From: Mucilaginibacter sp. cycad4
Lineage (GTDB): Bacteria; Bacteroidota; Bacteroidia; Sphingobacteriales; Sphingobacteriaceae
Assembly: GCF_034263275.1 (NCBI RefSeq)
Contig: NZ_CP139559.1
Span: 3,968,001-4,032,000 of the forward strand
DNA length: 64,000 nt
Reading direction: 5' to 3'
Part shown: positions 16,764 through 28,100 of the stretch, piece by piece
How the letters are laid out: every line of letters starts with the position of its first letter
Numbering within the stretch: the first letter of the stretch is position 1
Translations under genes and position numbers: made by a program
Notes under the pieces: generated by a model
What the model saw: the letters and a program-made list of their open reading frames with translations, nothing else
Databases searched by the model: none
Told to the model about the DNA's origin: nothing

Positions 16764-16857
16764 TGTCATTGCGAGCGTAGCGCGGCAATCTCGTAGCCAA
16801 TGCATATTCGATCTGCATAGCTACGAGATTGCTTCGTCGTTCCTCCTTATAATGACG
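16764..16857. repeat. CATTGCGAG-family palindromic repeat, variant
   Basis: Left arm TGTCATTGCGAGCGTAGCG, inner arms CAATCTCGTAGC and GCTACGAGATTG, and right arm ending TAATGACG. A diverged relative of 8609-8690. Confidence 0.75.
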
Positions 16858-16904
16858 TGATCGTAAATTGCTGATTATTAAGATATTTTTTCGATGCGTT
16901 TTAT

Positions 16905-17196
16905 GATATGGGCGTTGCCTGCGGCCGGGCTATCCGCTGCAAGTCCTCGCCTTGCCTGCCCGCAAACCCAACCCGCGCTGTGGGCTTTACGCTACTATCC
17001 CTAACGCGCCCCCGCGCAACATCCATAAAGTATAGCTTGTACGTCATTACATTTTTTTTCAGGATTTTCCTGATGGTTACTCGCAATGACATGATTTTTT
17101 TTATCAACATTTCCAACCGATCTTCATCTTTCAAAAACCAATAGAGACAACGCGTACTCTGTATAGTTCGCGATTGCTTCGTTCCTCGCAATGACG
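16905..17196. repeat. GC-rich interspersed sequence plus half of a CATTGCGAG repeat
   Basis: 16908-17030 has the look of a dispersed non-coding repeat (GGGCGTTGCCTGCGGCCGGG, TCCGCTGCAAGTCCTCGC, CCCTAACGCGC) with base composition unlike the flanks. 17159-17196 is one arm of the CATTGCGAG family ending CTCGCAATGACG. Two overlapping open frames here, one on each strand, have no protein-like features. Confidence 0.5.
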
Positions 17197-17207
17197 TTTT
17201 TTTATTT

Positions 17208-19478
17208 TCAATGCATCAAATAAAACTTCGGATAAAGCTTTGCGCCTCCTGCAACCTTCAATTCTATCAGGGTTTGATTTTCGTTGGCTTTATCAGCCAT
17301 GTAATGCCCGCTTAAAGCGTATACGCCTTTTTTTAAATGTAATAAGGCTTTCTGTGGCTCAACGTAAATATTCATCCCCATTTTAATTACCGGCACTTCA
17401 TCCAAAAACAAAGCAGGACTAACCTCAAAGCCCGTAGTTAATTCATAATCCGCTTCTTTATCTATCTTAATAAAACCTTTAATTTTCACCCAGTTAATAA
17501 AGCCTTCGGCAACGGGCCTCACAGGTACAATCAGGCTTGTTTCACCCGTTTCAGCCGGTCTTTCATTCTCCAGTTTATCTATATCGCGTTCCCTCGTTTT
17601 AAAAACCTCGTAAGCCATACCGGGTTTCAGGTTGGCTGCTTTTTCGTGTGCCGGCTTGATATTCACCCGCTTAATATTGGCCATTTGGCGGATGTGCTGA
17701 TCATTCAACGTCCAGGTGGTGAAAGTCCTTAAACCGATGCTATCTTTTAACGGGGCATTGATATTTACGGGGAATGACACGGCCGCACTATTAACATCCG
17801 GCATTTTACCGTTTAACGCGTACCGCACTTTAGCTCCTTTCAGCGGGTAGTTCAGCCTTAATTTAAACCTGTGTTTATTGGTAATTACATTGTCTACGCC
17901 GTCAATATCGGGCAGGCGGGCATTGAAATCCCACAACTTAAACAGGCCGTACTGGTTTTTCATTTTCCAGCCAAAACGTTCCAGGTTCTTTTCATTTTTC
18001 GGGCTCCAGGTGAGTTCGGCTACGGCGAGGGCACGGGGGTAAACCATGTATTGCAGGTGCTGCACATTGGGCACCTTTTCGTTCCAGATATTGCCCTGGG
18101 CACCTAAAATATATTCGGCTTCGGCATTGGTCAGCTCTTTCGACTGCGGCTCATAGTTATAAACCATTTGCCAGGTAACGGGCGGGTTCCAGCCAACAGG
18201 CTCTAAATCCTCATTGGCCTGCGGGGCATCAAAATACATGTAAGGCAGCGGGGTCATTACTACATGGTGATGCATTTTAGCAGCGGCTATCCCTCCAGCT
18301 TCGCCCTGCCAGCTCATTACCGTGGCCGATTCGGCAAGGCCACCCTGTAAAATTTCATCCCAACCAACCAGCTTCCTATTTTTTGATATCAGGAACTTTT
18401 CTATCCGTTTAATAAAATAGCTCTGTACTTCTTTTTCGTTTTTCAGGTGCTCGCGCTTCATGAGGGCTACAGCCGTGGGGCTTTTCAGCCAGTCCACCAT
18501 CTCGGCCTCATCACCTCCAATGTGAATGTATTGATTTGGGAACAGGGCAATCACTTCGGTCAGTACATCCTCCATAAACCTGAAAGTGTACTCACCTGGG
18601 TCGAGCATCCGTACGCGGTGTTTGGCCCCTGTCGAATCCTGGCAGCCCAGTTGCGGGTAGGCAAAAATAGCAGCCTCGCTATGCCCCGGCATTTCAATTT
18701 CGGGCAGGATGGTTACAAACCTGTCCTGCGCGTATTTGATCACCTCGCGGATCTCATCTTTGGTATAAAAACCGTCGCGACCGTCATCTATCAGGTTATC
18801 CAGCTTACGGAACTCGCCCCGTTTGGCATAGTAACTGATTTTTGAACCTACTTCGGTAAGGCGGGGATATTTATCAATCTGGATGCGCCAGCCTTCATCG
18901 TCGGTTAAGTGCCAGTGAAATGTATTGAGCTTGTAATGCGCCATAACGTCGATGTATTTTTTCACTTCATCAACCGTAAAAAAATGGCGGCTTACATCAA
19001 GGCTCAGGCCACGCCAGCCAAAACGCGGTTGATCGGCTATGGTACAGGCAGTAACTTTTAGCAGTGCTGCTTTATCTGTCGGCAACAACTGAATTAGTGA
19101 TTGTACCGCGTAAAATACACCAGCTCCGCTGCCGCTGATGCTTACCGATGCCGGACTTACATTCATAGTATAGGCGCTCTCCGCGTTTGACCAAACATTG
19201 TTTAACCGGATGGCTGTTTTGGCAGGAATCTTTTCAAATACTTTCACTGTTGTTTGCAGGCCGTAGTTTTGATTAAGATAATCCTGCAGGTATTTGCCTA
19301 TCGGTTCAGTTTCTTTATTAACCCCGATCACAGCATTCTTACTCAAAGTAAAGCTGCCTTTACCTGCTTTTAAACTTACCGGCTGCGGGATGATATGAAA
19401 CTGTGCTTTTACCGTTATTACCGATAAAAGCAGTGAGGTGAATAGTAAAATATGTTTAAAAGATAGCGTTTTCTTCAT
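17208..19478 (-). CDS. GH20 beta-N-acetylhexosaminidase
   Basis: A 756-residue secreted enzyme with a signal peptide (VITVKA-Q). A GH20b-type N-terminal domain (about 28-150) is followed by the catalytic TIM barrel, with SLDVSRHFF, HWHLTDDEGWR, EIEMPGHSEA and the catalytic pair D323-E324 in HIGGDEAE. The C-terminal 200 residues form an Ig-like or carbohydrate-binding extension. It removes terminal beta-linked GlcNAc or GalNAc by substrate-assisted catalysis. It is directly downstream of the NagX-like gene (22-base gap) in the locus, so released amino sugar could be handled by that protein. It is a paralogue of the GH20 at 34267. Confidence 0.95.
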   Translation of the reverse strand: MKKTLSFKHILLFTSLLLSVITVKAQFHIIPQPVSLKAGKGSFTLSKNAVIGVNKETEPIGKYLQDYLNQNYGLQTTVKVFEKIPAKTAIRLNNVWSNAESAYTMNVSPASVSISGSGAGVFYAVQSLIQLLPTDKAALLKVTACTIADQPRFGWRGLSLDVSRHFFTVDEVKKYIDVMAHYKLNTFHWHLTDDEGWRIQIDKYPRLTEVGSKISYYAKRGEFRKLDNLIDDGRDGFYTKDEIREVIKYAQDRFVTILPEIEMPGHSEAAIFAYPQLGCQDSTGAKHRVRMLDPGEYTFRFMEDVLTEVIALFPNQYIHIGGDEAEMVDWLKSPTAVALMKREHLKNEKEVQSYFIKRIEKFLISKNRKLVGWDEILQGGLAESATVMSWQGEAGGIAAAKMHHHVVMTPLPYMYFDAPQANEDLEPVGWNPPVTWQMVYNYEPQSKELTNAEAEYILGAQGNIWNEKVPNVQHLQYMVYPRALAVAELTWSPKNEKNLERFGWKMKNQYGLFKLWDFNARLPDIDGVDNVITNKHRFKLRLNYPLKGAKVRYALNGKMPDVNSAAVSFPVNINAPLKDSIGLRTFTTWTLNDQHIRQMANIKRVNIKPAHEKAANLKPGMAYEVFKTRERDIDKLENERPAETGETSLIVPVRPVAEGFINWVKIKGFIKIDKEADYELTTGFEVSPALFLDEVPVIKMGMNIYVEPQKALLHLKKGVYALSGHYMADKANENQTLIELKVAGGAKLYPKFYLMH

Positions 19479-19500
19479 TTCGGTAGATGATGGGTAAAGA

Positions 19501-20652
19501 TTATACCTTGATGGTAATATTCCTTTTGTAAAGGATCCAGACCGGAATAAAAATGATCAGCACAGTCAGGATAGCCCCGGCCAATGAAGCGTTTTCGGGC
19601 GAGAGGTATGGCACAAACAAATGACTGTAAGTGAACGACCATAAATTAGTTTTTTGTACCGGGATGATGGATAGGATAGCCGGGATAATATCGGCCAAAA
19701 CATAAGCAGCAATGGCATTACGGCCAAAAGCCAAAAATGGCGGCAGCAATGCCTTATTTCCTCGTATGTCGATAAACCAATAAGAAAGCGCCAGGATATT
19801 GATGGCCAACCCAGCAGTAAGCAGCACGAATGAGCTTGTCCATAATTGTTTATTGATTGGGAAAAATGGATTCCAGATCAAGGCCAATACAATCAATACC
19901 AAACCTGCAACCATCATTTTAAACAGATCGGCACGGGTTTTAAGTTTGCCGGTTTTAAGCCAGGTACCGGTGAATACGCCTAACAGGCAAGTGGCTACAG
20001 CGGGAATGGTTCCCAGTAAACCTTCCGGGTCCCAGGTTTTGGATGAGCCCCAGAGGTGGTTTTCGGTAAATACCGACCTGTCGATCCAGGCGCCTAAATT
20101 GGTAGCCGGTTCAAGGTTAGGTGTACCGAAACCCGGTACAGGTACCAGCGTCATCAATAAATAATAACCAATTAAACAGCTTACAGCAATAATTACCTGT
20201 GTACGGATGCCGGTTTTAACGTACAGCAAGGCCGTTATGCCAAATACAAGCCCGATGCGCTGCAACACACCGGGAAAACGCAGATGCGCGAATTGAAAAT
20301 CGTTGATCAAAGGTAAACAAACACCAAGGGCTATGATGATGAGCGTACGGCGCAGGATGGATAACAGCAATTTGCTATGGCTGGCTGTATCCGCTTTCTT
20401 GCTTTCCATGGCATAAACGATAGATACGCCTACCATAAACAGGAAGAAGGGAAACACCAGGTCGGTTGGGGTACAGCCGTTCCATTTGGAGTGTTCAAGC
20501 GGCCAGTAAATATGCCCCCAGTCACCGGGGTCATTTACCAGGATCATGGCTGCTACGGTAAATCCCCTGAAAAAATCAAGCGACAGCAATCTTGGGCGGC
20601 TTGCCTTTGTTGTGCCTGTATTTTTAAGCTGTTCCTGCTGATTGACTACCAT
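19501..20652 (-). CDS. NagX-like / HGSNAT-type membrane acyltransferase (DUF5009)
   Basis: A 383-residue integral membrane protein with about 10 hydrophobic segments. The N-terminal signature RLLSLDFFRGFTVAAMILVND, then WNGCTPTDLVFPFFLFMVG, is typical of the DUF5009/NagX group related to heparan-alpha-glucosaminide N-acetyltransferase; FGRNAIAAYVLADI near the C-terminus is also conserved. In Bacteroidota and Shewanella such genes accompany GlcNAc utilisation and are proposed to act in amino-sugar uptake or acetylation at the inner membrane. Here it sits between GH78 and GH20 in one operon (23- and 22-base gaps), consistent with handling released hexosamine. Confidence 0.85.
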   Translation of the reverse strand: MVVNQQEQLKNTGTTKASRPRLLSLDFFRGFTVAAMILVNDPGDWGHIYWPLEHSKWNGCTPTDLVFPFFLFMVGVSIVYAMESKKADTASHSKLLLSILRRTLIIIALGVCLPLINDFQFAHLRFPGVLQRIGLVFGITALLYVKTGIRTQVIIAVSCLIGYYLLMTLVPVPGFGTPNLEPATNLGAWIDRSVFTENHLWGSSKTWDPEGLLGTIPAVATCLLGVFTGTWLKTGKLKTRADLFKMMVAGLVLIVLALIWNPFFPINKQLWTSSFVLLTAGLAINILALSYWFIDIRGNKALLPPFLAFGRNAIAAYVLADIIPAILSIIPVQKTNLWSFTYSHLFVPYLSPENASLAGAILTVLIIFIPVWILYKRNITIKV

Positions 20653-20675
20653 AGTTGCTATGTATTATAATACCA

Positions 20676-23447
20676 TTAGCTATTTTTTTTATGGGTTTTT
20701 AAAATGTATTTAAACTGGTAAGTGCCCGAGCCAACATCCATCTGCATATCGCCACCGGCCGGTTTGATGTTGGCGATATCTTTGTTAGCGTTAATGTCGG
20801 TATTACTTTCTGTCACCGGACCATCAACCGCCGGTAGGGTGACCGTGGCTGTAGTATTTGGCGGCACAATAACATCAAGGGTAAAAATACCGTTATCAAT
20901 ACTCCAGGCCGATTTTACTTTACCGTAAAGTGTTTCAAGCTCGGCATTGGCATTGGTCAATTTACCGCCCGGATGCGGGAAGATATTTATTTTATGAAAA
21001 CCGGGCCCTCCCTCATCAGTGTTGATCCCTGCAATAACCCGGTACATCCAATCGCCAATGGCGCCGTAAGCATAATGGTTAAAGGAGTTCATCTCCGGAT
21101 CTTCAAAAGTGCCATTGGGTTTTATACCATCCCAGCGTTCCCATATGGTAGTAGCCCCGTTTTTTACGGGGTAAAGCCATGAGGGGTACGACTCCTTCAT
21201 TAACAGGTCATAGGCAATATCGGTATGACCGAAACGACTTAGCACATGACAGATGTAAGGCGTGCCTAAAAAGCCTGTTGTAATGTGTTCATCATAATCC
21301 TCAATATTGCTTACCAGCCTTTTGGCGGCAGATTCGCGCAGGTTTTCAGGCAGCAGGTCAAAGTTCAGGGCCAGCACATATGATGTTTGCGTGCCCGAAA
21401 TCATACGTCCGTTAGGTGTAACATATTCTGCCTGGAAAGCTTTTTTGATATCCGCCAGCAAATCAGTGTATTTTTTAACATCATCCTGCTTACCCAATAT
21501 GGTAGCGGCATTGATAACCAGTTGAGTTGAGTACGCATAAAACGCCTGGGCTATCAGGTTTTTATCGGTAAGGGCAGCACCGTCTTCATAGTCGGTACCG
21601 GCATAAAACAGCCAGTCGCCAAAGTGGTTACCGGTATCCCAGAGGCCGTTTCGGGTATGCCGGGTAATGTAACCTACCCAGGCGGTCATGCTTGGGTACT
21701 GGTTTTCCAATACTTTTTTATCGCCGTAAGCCAGGTAAATATTCCAGGGGACAATGGTTGCCACATCACTCCAGCCGGAGGCAGCCGCCGAAGCACTATC
21801 CAGCATGTTAGGGATCACGTAAGGCACCGCACCGTTTTTATGCTGATCGGCCGAGAGGTCTTTTAGCCATTTGGTAAAAAATCCGGCCACATCCATATTG
21901 AAGGTAGCGGTGCGGCAAAAGGCCTGGGCATCACCTGTCCAGCCCATGCGCTCATCGCGTTGAGGACAGTCGGTAGGTACATCAATAAAATTGCCCTTTT
22001 GTCCCCATTGAATATTGTGCTGTAACTGGTTAATGAGCGGATTGGAGGTAGAGAACATCCCTGTTTGTGCCATATCCGAGTACACGGCAAAGGCAGCCAC
22101 ATTGGTAGAATCTAACTGGCCGTCATATCCTTCAACCTTCAGGTACCTGAACCCCTGGAAGGTAAAATGAGGTTCGAACGTTTCAATACTATCGCCCTTA
22201 AAAACATATACGTTTTCCTGCTTGGCTGTACGCAGGTTTTTGGTGTAGAAGTTTCCTTTCTGATCCAAAACCTCGGCGTGGAACAGCTTTACCGTATCGC
22301 CCGCTTTTGCCTTTAATTTAAACTGCACCCAGCCAACCAGGTTTTGCCCAAAATCAACTACATGCTCACCCGCAGGAGTGGTAAACACTTTAAGCGGCTT
22401 AAACATTTCGTGCTTGCGCACCGGCGGGCCAAAAGTGGCCACCAAATTATCTTTAACGGTATCGATGGTGCGTACCGAATCCCAGTTTAAATCTTTGTAA
22501 GCAATGGTCGACCAGCCTTTCTTCTCCTTGCGGGCGTCATAAACCTCGCCATCAAAAAAAGATGATGAACGGATTGGCCCATAGGCTACCTTCCAGGTCT
22601 TGTCGGAATTAATGAGCACCCGTTTGCCGTTGGTATAAACTACTTCCAACTGAAAAAGCAAACCAAGCTTAGTGCCGTACACGTTCTTTTTACGGTTATA
22701 AGTATAGCCGCGGTACCAGCCATCGCCAAGGGTTACGCCAACAGTATTATCGCCTTTCAATAAATCGGCAGTAACATCATAAACCTGGTATTGCAGGCGC
22801 TTGTTATAACTCGTCCATCCGGGGGCAAAGTAGTCGCTGCTGATCCGTTTACCATTAAATTGTGCTTCATATAAGCCATGGGCAGTAATGTATAAATGCG
22901 CTGCGCGCACTTTATGGTCAAGCTTAAATGTTTTCCTGAACATGGGGCTGGGGCCGCCGGTGGTATCCGACAGGTAATTATCTTCTATCCATTTGGCGCT
23001 CCAGTCGGCGGGTTTAAGCAGGGCCATTTTCCATGAGTTAACCATGCTCCATGGGGTTACCTGCTGCCTGTTATTCCAGACGCGTACCTGCCAGTAAACT
23101 TTCTGACGTGAAGCGAGTGCGGGGCCGCCATAGTAAACATGCAGCGATTCGTTGGAGTTAACTTTCCCCGATGTCCAGATGAGGTCTTTACCTTTCAGTA
23201 ACGATACCGCATTGCTGCCCACCCGTATTTCATAGGCAATTTGCTGAATGTTGCGGTCGCGGGTTATTAGTTTCCAGCCAAGGCGGGGGGTAGCTTCATC
23301 GATAGAGACAGGGTTTATTTTGTACTCACAAACCAGGTTATCAACCCGGAACGGCGGAGGAACCGGCGGCGCTTTTTGCGCTTGTACAATTATTGGCAGA
23401 TAAGAAAAAAACAATATAACGATGCGTGTGCATACCTTTTTACACAT
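20676..23447 (-). CDS. GH78 alpha-L-rhamnosidase
   Basis: A 923-residue enzyme with a signal peptide ending near IVQA-Q. The order is typical: N-terminal fibronectin-like domain (VDNLVCEYKINPVSIDEATPRLGW opens many GH78 enzymes), two beta-sandwich domains including the Bac_rhamnosid_N region (YITAHGLYEAQFNG), the (alpha/alpha)6 catalytic barrel and a C-terminal beta-sandwich. The catalytic region shows DVPTDCPQRDERMGWTGD (about 488-505), and the second catalytic Glu lies in TTIWERWDG (about 769). It hydrolyses terminal alpha-L-rhamnose. The released sugar could feed the rhamnose operon at 51-57 kb. It is the first enzyme gene after susD. Confidence 0.95.
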   Translation of the reverse strand: MCKKVCTRIVILFFSYLPIIVQAQKAPPVPPPFRVDNLVCEYKINPVSIDEATPRLGWKLITRDRNIQQIAYEIRVGSNAVSLLKGKDLIWTSGKVNSNESLHVYYGGPALASRQKVYWQVRVWNNRQQVTPWSMVNSWKMALLKPADWSAKWIEDNYLSDTTGGPSPMFRKTFKLDHKVRAAHLYITAHGLYEAQFNGKRISSDYFAPGWTSYNKRLQYQVYDVTADLLKGDNTVGVTLGDGWYRGYTYNRKKNVYGTKLGLLFQLEVVYTNGKRVLINSDKTWKVAYGPIRSSSFFDGEVYDARKEKKGWSTIAYKDLNWDSVRTIDTVKDNLVATFGPPVRKHEMFKPLKVFTTPAGEHVVDFGQNLVGWVQFKLKAKAGDTVKLFHAEVLDQKGNFYTKNLRTAKQENVYVFKGDSIETFEPHFTFQGFRYLKVEGYDGQLDSTNVAAFAVYSDMAQTGMFSTSNPLINQLQHNIQWGQKGNFIDVPTDCPQRDERMGWTGDAQAFCRTATFNMDVAGFFTKWLKDLSADQHKNGAVPYVIPNMLDSASAAASGWSDVATIVPWNIYLAYGDKKVLENQYPSMTAWVGYITRHTRNGLWDTGNHFGDWLFYAGTDYEDGAALTDKNLIAQAFYAYSTQLVINAATILGKQDDVKKYTDLLADIKKAFQAEYVTPNGRMISGTQTSYVLALNFDLLPENLRESAAKRLVSNIEDYDEHITTGFLGTPYICHVLSRFGHTDIAYDLLMKESYPSWLYPVKNGATTIWERWDGIKPNGTFEDPEMNSFNHYAYGAIGDWMYRVIAGINTDEGGPGFHKINIFPHPGGKLTNANAELETLYGKVKSAWSIDNGIFTLDVIVPPNTTATVTLPAVDGPVTESNTDINANKDIANIKPAGGDMQMDVGSGTYQFKYILKTHKKNS

Positions 23448-23623
23448 ACCTTATTTTTGGGTTTTAATAGTTCATGCTATTAAATATACTTTAACAGCAA
23501 TATTGTTTTGATATGCACCTGAAATTTTTCATTGAGCCGGCCGAAAAATGTGCGTTCATTGCAATATACACCTATAAACGTAATATGGCCCGGTAAAAGT
23601 TTCACGCGGGCCATGTAACATTA

Positions 23624-25117
23624 TTAATGTTCGAGGTTTCCTTCACTTAAAGGATACTGGAACAGCAGGCGGATATTGCTGTATGCTGCCGGGCTAATTT
23701 GCCATGAATCATTTTTATAAGCCCTTTCGCTGGCCGCATGGGCTTTCATCACCTCTGCTGCCTTGCCCGTACGCAAGAGGTCAAACCAGCGGTGGTTTTC
23801 AAAGGCAAATTCAACCTGGCGTTCATGGGCTACAGCGGCGCGAAACCCTTCCTGGCTGGTAACATTTAAATCGGAATTAGCATTTCCCATTGATTTAGGC
23901 TCAAGCCCGGCGCGCTGCCTAACCAGGTTAAGGTATTTAAAGGCATCGCCACCGCCTGCAAAACCTTGTTCGTTTAAACATTCGGCAAGCATCAGGTAAA
24001 CATCTGCATAACGGTACACCGGAAAGTTGTTGCCGGTAATTCCCTGCACTGCACCTATACTCTGGTACTTTTTGATGAAAGGCAGATCGATGCCGTACTC
24101 ATCTGATGTAAAATCGGTTAACGAAGCATCCTTCCTTTTATCGCCTTCTTCGTACGCATTTACAAGGTCCTGGGTAGGGATATTCCAACCGTTTTGTGCA
24201 CCGTTATTTATTTCATGTCCGGTTATATCGGTATCGTAATAATCCCAGGGGATAAAGGTATCTACGAAATCGCTGCCTAAACCATTAGGGCCTTCTATGT
24301 ATTGGATCTCAAAAATAGACTCGGGACCATTTTCTTTATGGATATCGAAGTTATCGGCATAATCGGCATTCAGGCTATAAACACCCGACGCGATAATTGT
24401 ACGCAACAGCGGGATGGCCAGGTCAAATTTCTTTTGGGTCATATACACCTCGGCCAGCAGAGTTTCGGCCGTGCCTTTGGTTACACGTCCCTTATCGGCA
24501 CCTGCTGTATATTTAACCGGCAGCTTGGCAATGGCGGTTTGCGCATCGGCTATTATCTGGGTGTAGATATTGGCAACCGGACTTTTAGTAGCAACTTTAA
24601 AAGCATCACCTACAGATTGCGCTTCTGTAAGTACCAAAGGGGCATCGCCAAACATGCGCACGATATTAAAATAATTAAAGGCACGTAAAAACGATGCCTG
24701 CCCGGCAATAGTATCGGCAACGCCGGCATCAAGCTTAGCTGCGGGTAAACGCTCAAGAATAACATTACAGCGGCCGATACCTATATAGCAAGCATTAAAA
24801 TAAGACTCTACAATATCGTTGTTATTTAACTCCCTGAATTCATCTATTTCTTCTTTACCCGTACCGGAACGATCATAAGGGTCATATTCATATGATGTAT
24901 TATCAGACCTCATTTCGGCCATGGCCCAAAATGAGCCATTGTACATGCCCTGGAGCGGAGCATAAGCACCATTAGTAGCCTGAATGAACTGGGCTTTGGT
25001 TTTAAAAAAGTTGATACCATTTTGAGTACCGGTGGGCTGCAGGCTCAGGTAATCCTTTTTGCAGCTGTTTAATACAGCCATGCCAAGGAAAATAAAAAGG
25101 TATATATTTTTTTTCAT
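23624..25117 (-). CDS. SusD/RagB-family glycan-binding lipoprotein
   Basis: A 497-residue outer membrane lipoprotein with lipobox LNSC (C19), followed by KKDYLSLQPTG, a usual SusD start. TPR-like helical repeats (FLRAFNYFNIVRMFGDAPLV) and the conserved C-terminal region AHERQVEFAFENHRWFDLLRTGKA with the LFQYPLSEGN ending identify the RagB/SusD family. It forms a lid on the adjacent SusC channel and captures oligosaccharide at the cell surface. It lies 57 bases downstream of susC. Ligand specificity is inferred only from the neighbouring GH78, GH20 and GH3 enzymes. Confidence 0.96.
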   Translation of the reverse strand: MKKNIYLFIFLGMAVLNSCKKDYLSLQPTGTQNGINFFKTKAQFIQATNGAYAPLQGMYNGSFWAMAEMRSDNTSYEYDPYDRSGTGKEEIDEFRELNNNDIVESYFNACYIGIGRCNVILERLPAAKLDAGVADTIAGQASFLRAFNYFNIVRMFGDAPLVLTEAQSVGDAFKVATKSPVANIYTQIIADAQTAIAKLPVKYTAGADKGRVTKGTAETLLAEVYMTQKKFDLAIPLLRTIIASGVYSLNADYADNFDIHKENGPESIFEIQYIEGPNGLGSDFVDTFIPWDYYDTDITGHEINNGAQNGWNIPTQDLVNAYEEGDKRKDASLTDFTSDEYGIDLPFIKKYQSIGAVQGITGNNFPVYRYADVYLMLAECLNEQGFAGGGDAFKYLNLVRQRAGLEPKSMGNANSDLNVTSQEGFRAAVAHERQVEFAFENHRWFDLLRTGKAAEVMKAHAASERAYKNDSWQISPAAYSNIRLLFQYPLSEGNLEH

Positions 25118-25174
25118 GCTTTTCAGTTGTTAAAGTTTGAACTTATCAATTGATCCGTTTAAAGCTCTTATACA

Positions 25175-28100
25175 TTAAAATGTCACGTTACAACCCAATG
25201 TATAAACAGCCGAAACCGGGTAACCTGTAAAGTTTACATTTGGCGAAAGCGACCGGTTGCCGTCCTGCCCCTCAATGCCTACTTCCGGACTTCCTCCCCT
25301 GTATCCTGTTATCAGGATAGCATTTTGTGCACTGAAATAAACCCTGAAATTTTTACTGAACTTTGTTTTGAAATTATACCCAAGATCGATGTTCTTAACC
25401 ATCAGATATGAGTTACTTTCAACCCAGTATGAAGGGTAATAATCACGGGCAAGGTTAGTATTTGACACCGTTGTTGGCAATATGCCCGCTCCAGGCTGCT
25501 GAGGCGAACGCCAGCGTTGCATTACCGATTGCTCAACATTAAATACCCCGTCGAGGTTGGTAGTAAATTGCTTATACATATCAAACACATGCCCCCCAAC
25601 CGAGCCGGCCGAGATGATGTTCATATCAAAACCTTTGTACGATAAATGGTTGTTAAAACCGAAAGTAAACTTAGGCCATGGGTTACCGACAGGTACCTGG
25701 TCCTGCCCGTCAATTACGCCATCATTGTTAACATCTTTGTACCTGATATTACCCACCTGTTCTCCATCAAAATGCGGGTACTTGTCAAGTTCGGCCTGGC
25801 TTTGAAATATACCTTCAAATATATAACCGTAAAACTGACCTAATGGCAAGCCTGCTTTGGTAATGCTGGTTGGGTTATCGTTAACCGGCGCATCATATAT
25901 TTGAGGTGTTGAGCCCAAACTAATTACTTTGTTACGATTGAACGAGATATTCATATCGGTGCTCCATTTAAAATCCTTGCTAACTATATTTTTTGTGGTT
26001 AAGGTAAACTCCCAGCCCCTGTTACGCACATTACCTACGTTTGTTAAAGCGCCGCTATAACCGGAAACAATCGGTACCTGAATATATTGCAGCATTCTTT
26101 CGGTAAACCGGTTATAATACTCGGCAATTAAATAAACACGGCCTTTTAACAATGAAATATCGATACCCAGATCAAACTGTTTAGTGGTTTCCCAGCCAAG
26201 TTCCTGGTTGCCAAGATCTGTTAGCGATTTGCCCGGCGAGAGTGCGCCGCCAAATGTATAGTTAGTATCGTCAACCTGCGATACCCACATATAACTTGCT
26301 ACGTTGTTATTACCGGCATGGCCGTAACTGCCCGAAAACTTAACCTGGTCGATAAACGATGTTTTAGGAAAAAACGCCTCATCCGAGATACGCCATCCGC
26401 CCGACACCGAAGGAAATGTACCCCATCTGTGCCCGGGTGCAAATCTTGATGAACCATCGCGCCTGATAGAGGCACTCAGCAGGTATTTATCTTTATAAGC
26501 GTAATTGACCCTTCCTATTACGGATAGTAATCTCCATTCTTCATCAATAGCGTTTGTTGTTATAGTTGTTGCCGAACTTAAGGATTGGATTGCGTCGTCA
26601 GGAAAATCGGTACCATATGTTAAGCGGTACCGGTTTGTTTCCTGCTGGATCGAATAATCACCTAAAACAGTCAATGTATGATTGCCCCACGTTTTTTTAT
26701 AGGTGGCCGAATTTTCACTAAGCCAGTTAAAAGTGTTTGATGAATTAAACGACCCAACTGCCTTTACCTGTTTTCCGTCCCGGTTAGGTGCGTTAAACCC
26801 TCCAAGGAACGATGGACGAAAATAATCGCCGTTACCACTTTGATAATCAATACCGAAGGTCGATTTCAAAGTAAGGCCGTCAATCACTTTCCACTCTGCA
26901 TAAGCATTAGCCAGTGTGCGAAATTGTTTATACTTATTAGTAGTGTTTACCAGCGCGCTTACCGGGTTCACATTCTGGAAGGTACCGGGCGATCCTACCA
27001 CATTGGTGTACGAGCCATCGGGTTGCTTTACGGGGGTAAGCGGGCTTTCAAGATAAGCCTGGCTTAATGCTGCCGAAAGAAAATGCCCGTCTGTTTGCTG
27101 CAGGTTACGCAAGCTGTACGTAGGTGCTATACTTAAACCAACTGTAACATTTTTCGCCACATCAGCATCCATTGTTCCCTTTAAAGAATAGCGCTGAAAC
27201 CCGGTGTTAAGCACGGTTCCGCGTTGGTCAAAATACCCCATCGAAAACAAGGAGCGCGCTTTTTCAGTACCGTTAGAAACCGTTACGTCATAATTCTGTA
27301 TCGGCGCTACCCTTGTTACTGCGTCAAACCAATCCGTTCCCTTGCCTAAAGCTGCCGGATTTTGATACTCAACGGGGATCGGGTTGTTTGTTCCGTTAAC
27401 AGCATTGGCATCCTGGATAGCTTCCTTACGCCACTGCGCAAATTGCGCAGCTGTCATCATTTTAAGCTTACTTTGTGACAGTATGCTCTGAACCCCGGTA
27501 GATGTATTTACCGTAACCGATGATTCTCCTTTTTTTGCTCTTCTTGTAGTAATGAGGATTACGCCGTTTGACCCGCGGGACCCGTAAATAGCTGTAGATG
27601 CAGCGTCCTTCAATACACTTATATTTTCTATGTCATCCGGATTGATCGTGCTTAAAGGGTTTTGATATTGATCAAATCCCGGAGAAATGGGAAATCCATC
27701 AATTACATATAGCGGATCATCACCGGCACCCACCGAACCGGCACCGCGTATGTTTACAGAAACGCCCCCGCCCGGAGTACCGGTTACCTGGTTTACAGTT
27801 ACGCCCGCAAGCTGGCCGGCCAGTTTCAAATCAAGACTTGCCGTCTTGATCTCTTTGATGTTGCCCATTTTTACCGAACCCACAGCGCCCGTTACATCCT
27901 TACGCTCCTGGTTGCCGTAACCTACAACAACTACCTCTTTTAATTCCTTGTTATCCTCAGTCAAAACAACATTAATAGTTGTCCGCTTATTTACCGGCTC
28001 TTCTTTGGTTTGGAAACCTATGAATGTAAATACTAACACTGCATTCTCTTCGGCACTCAGGGTATACTTGCCGTCTACCCCGGTTATGGCACCAACGTTG

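Noticed and set aside
16901..17191. Overlapping frames on both strands
   Set aside because: They cover a dispersed GC-rich repeat; the composition differs from coding genes here and no family is seen.
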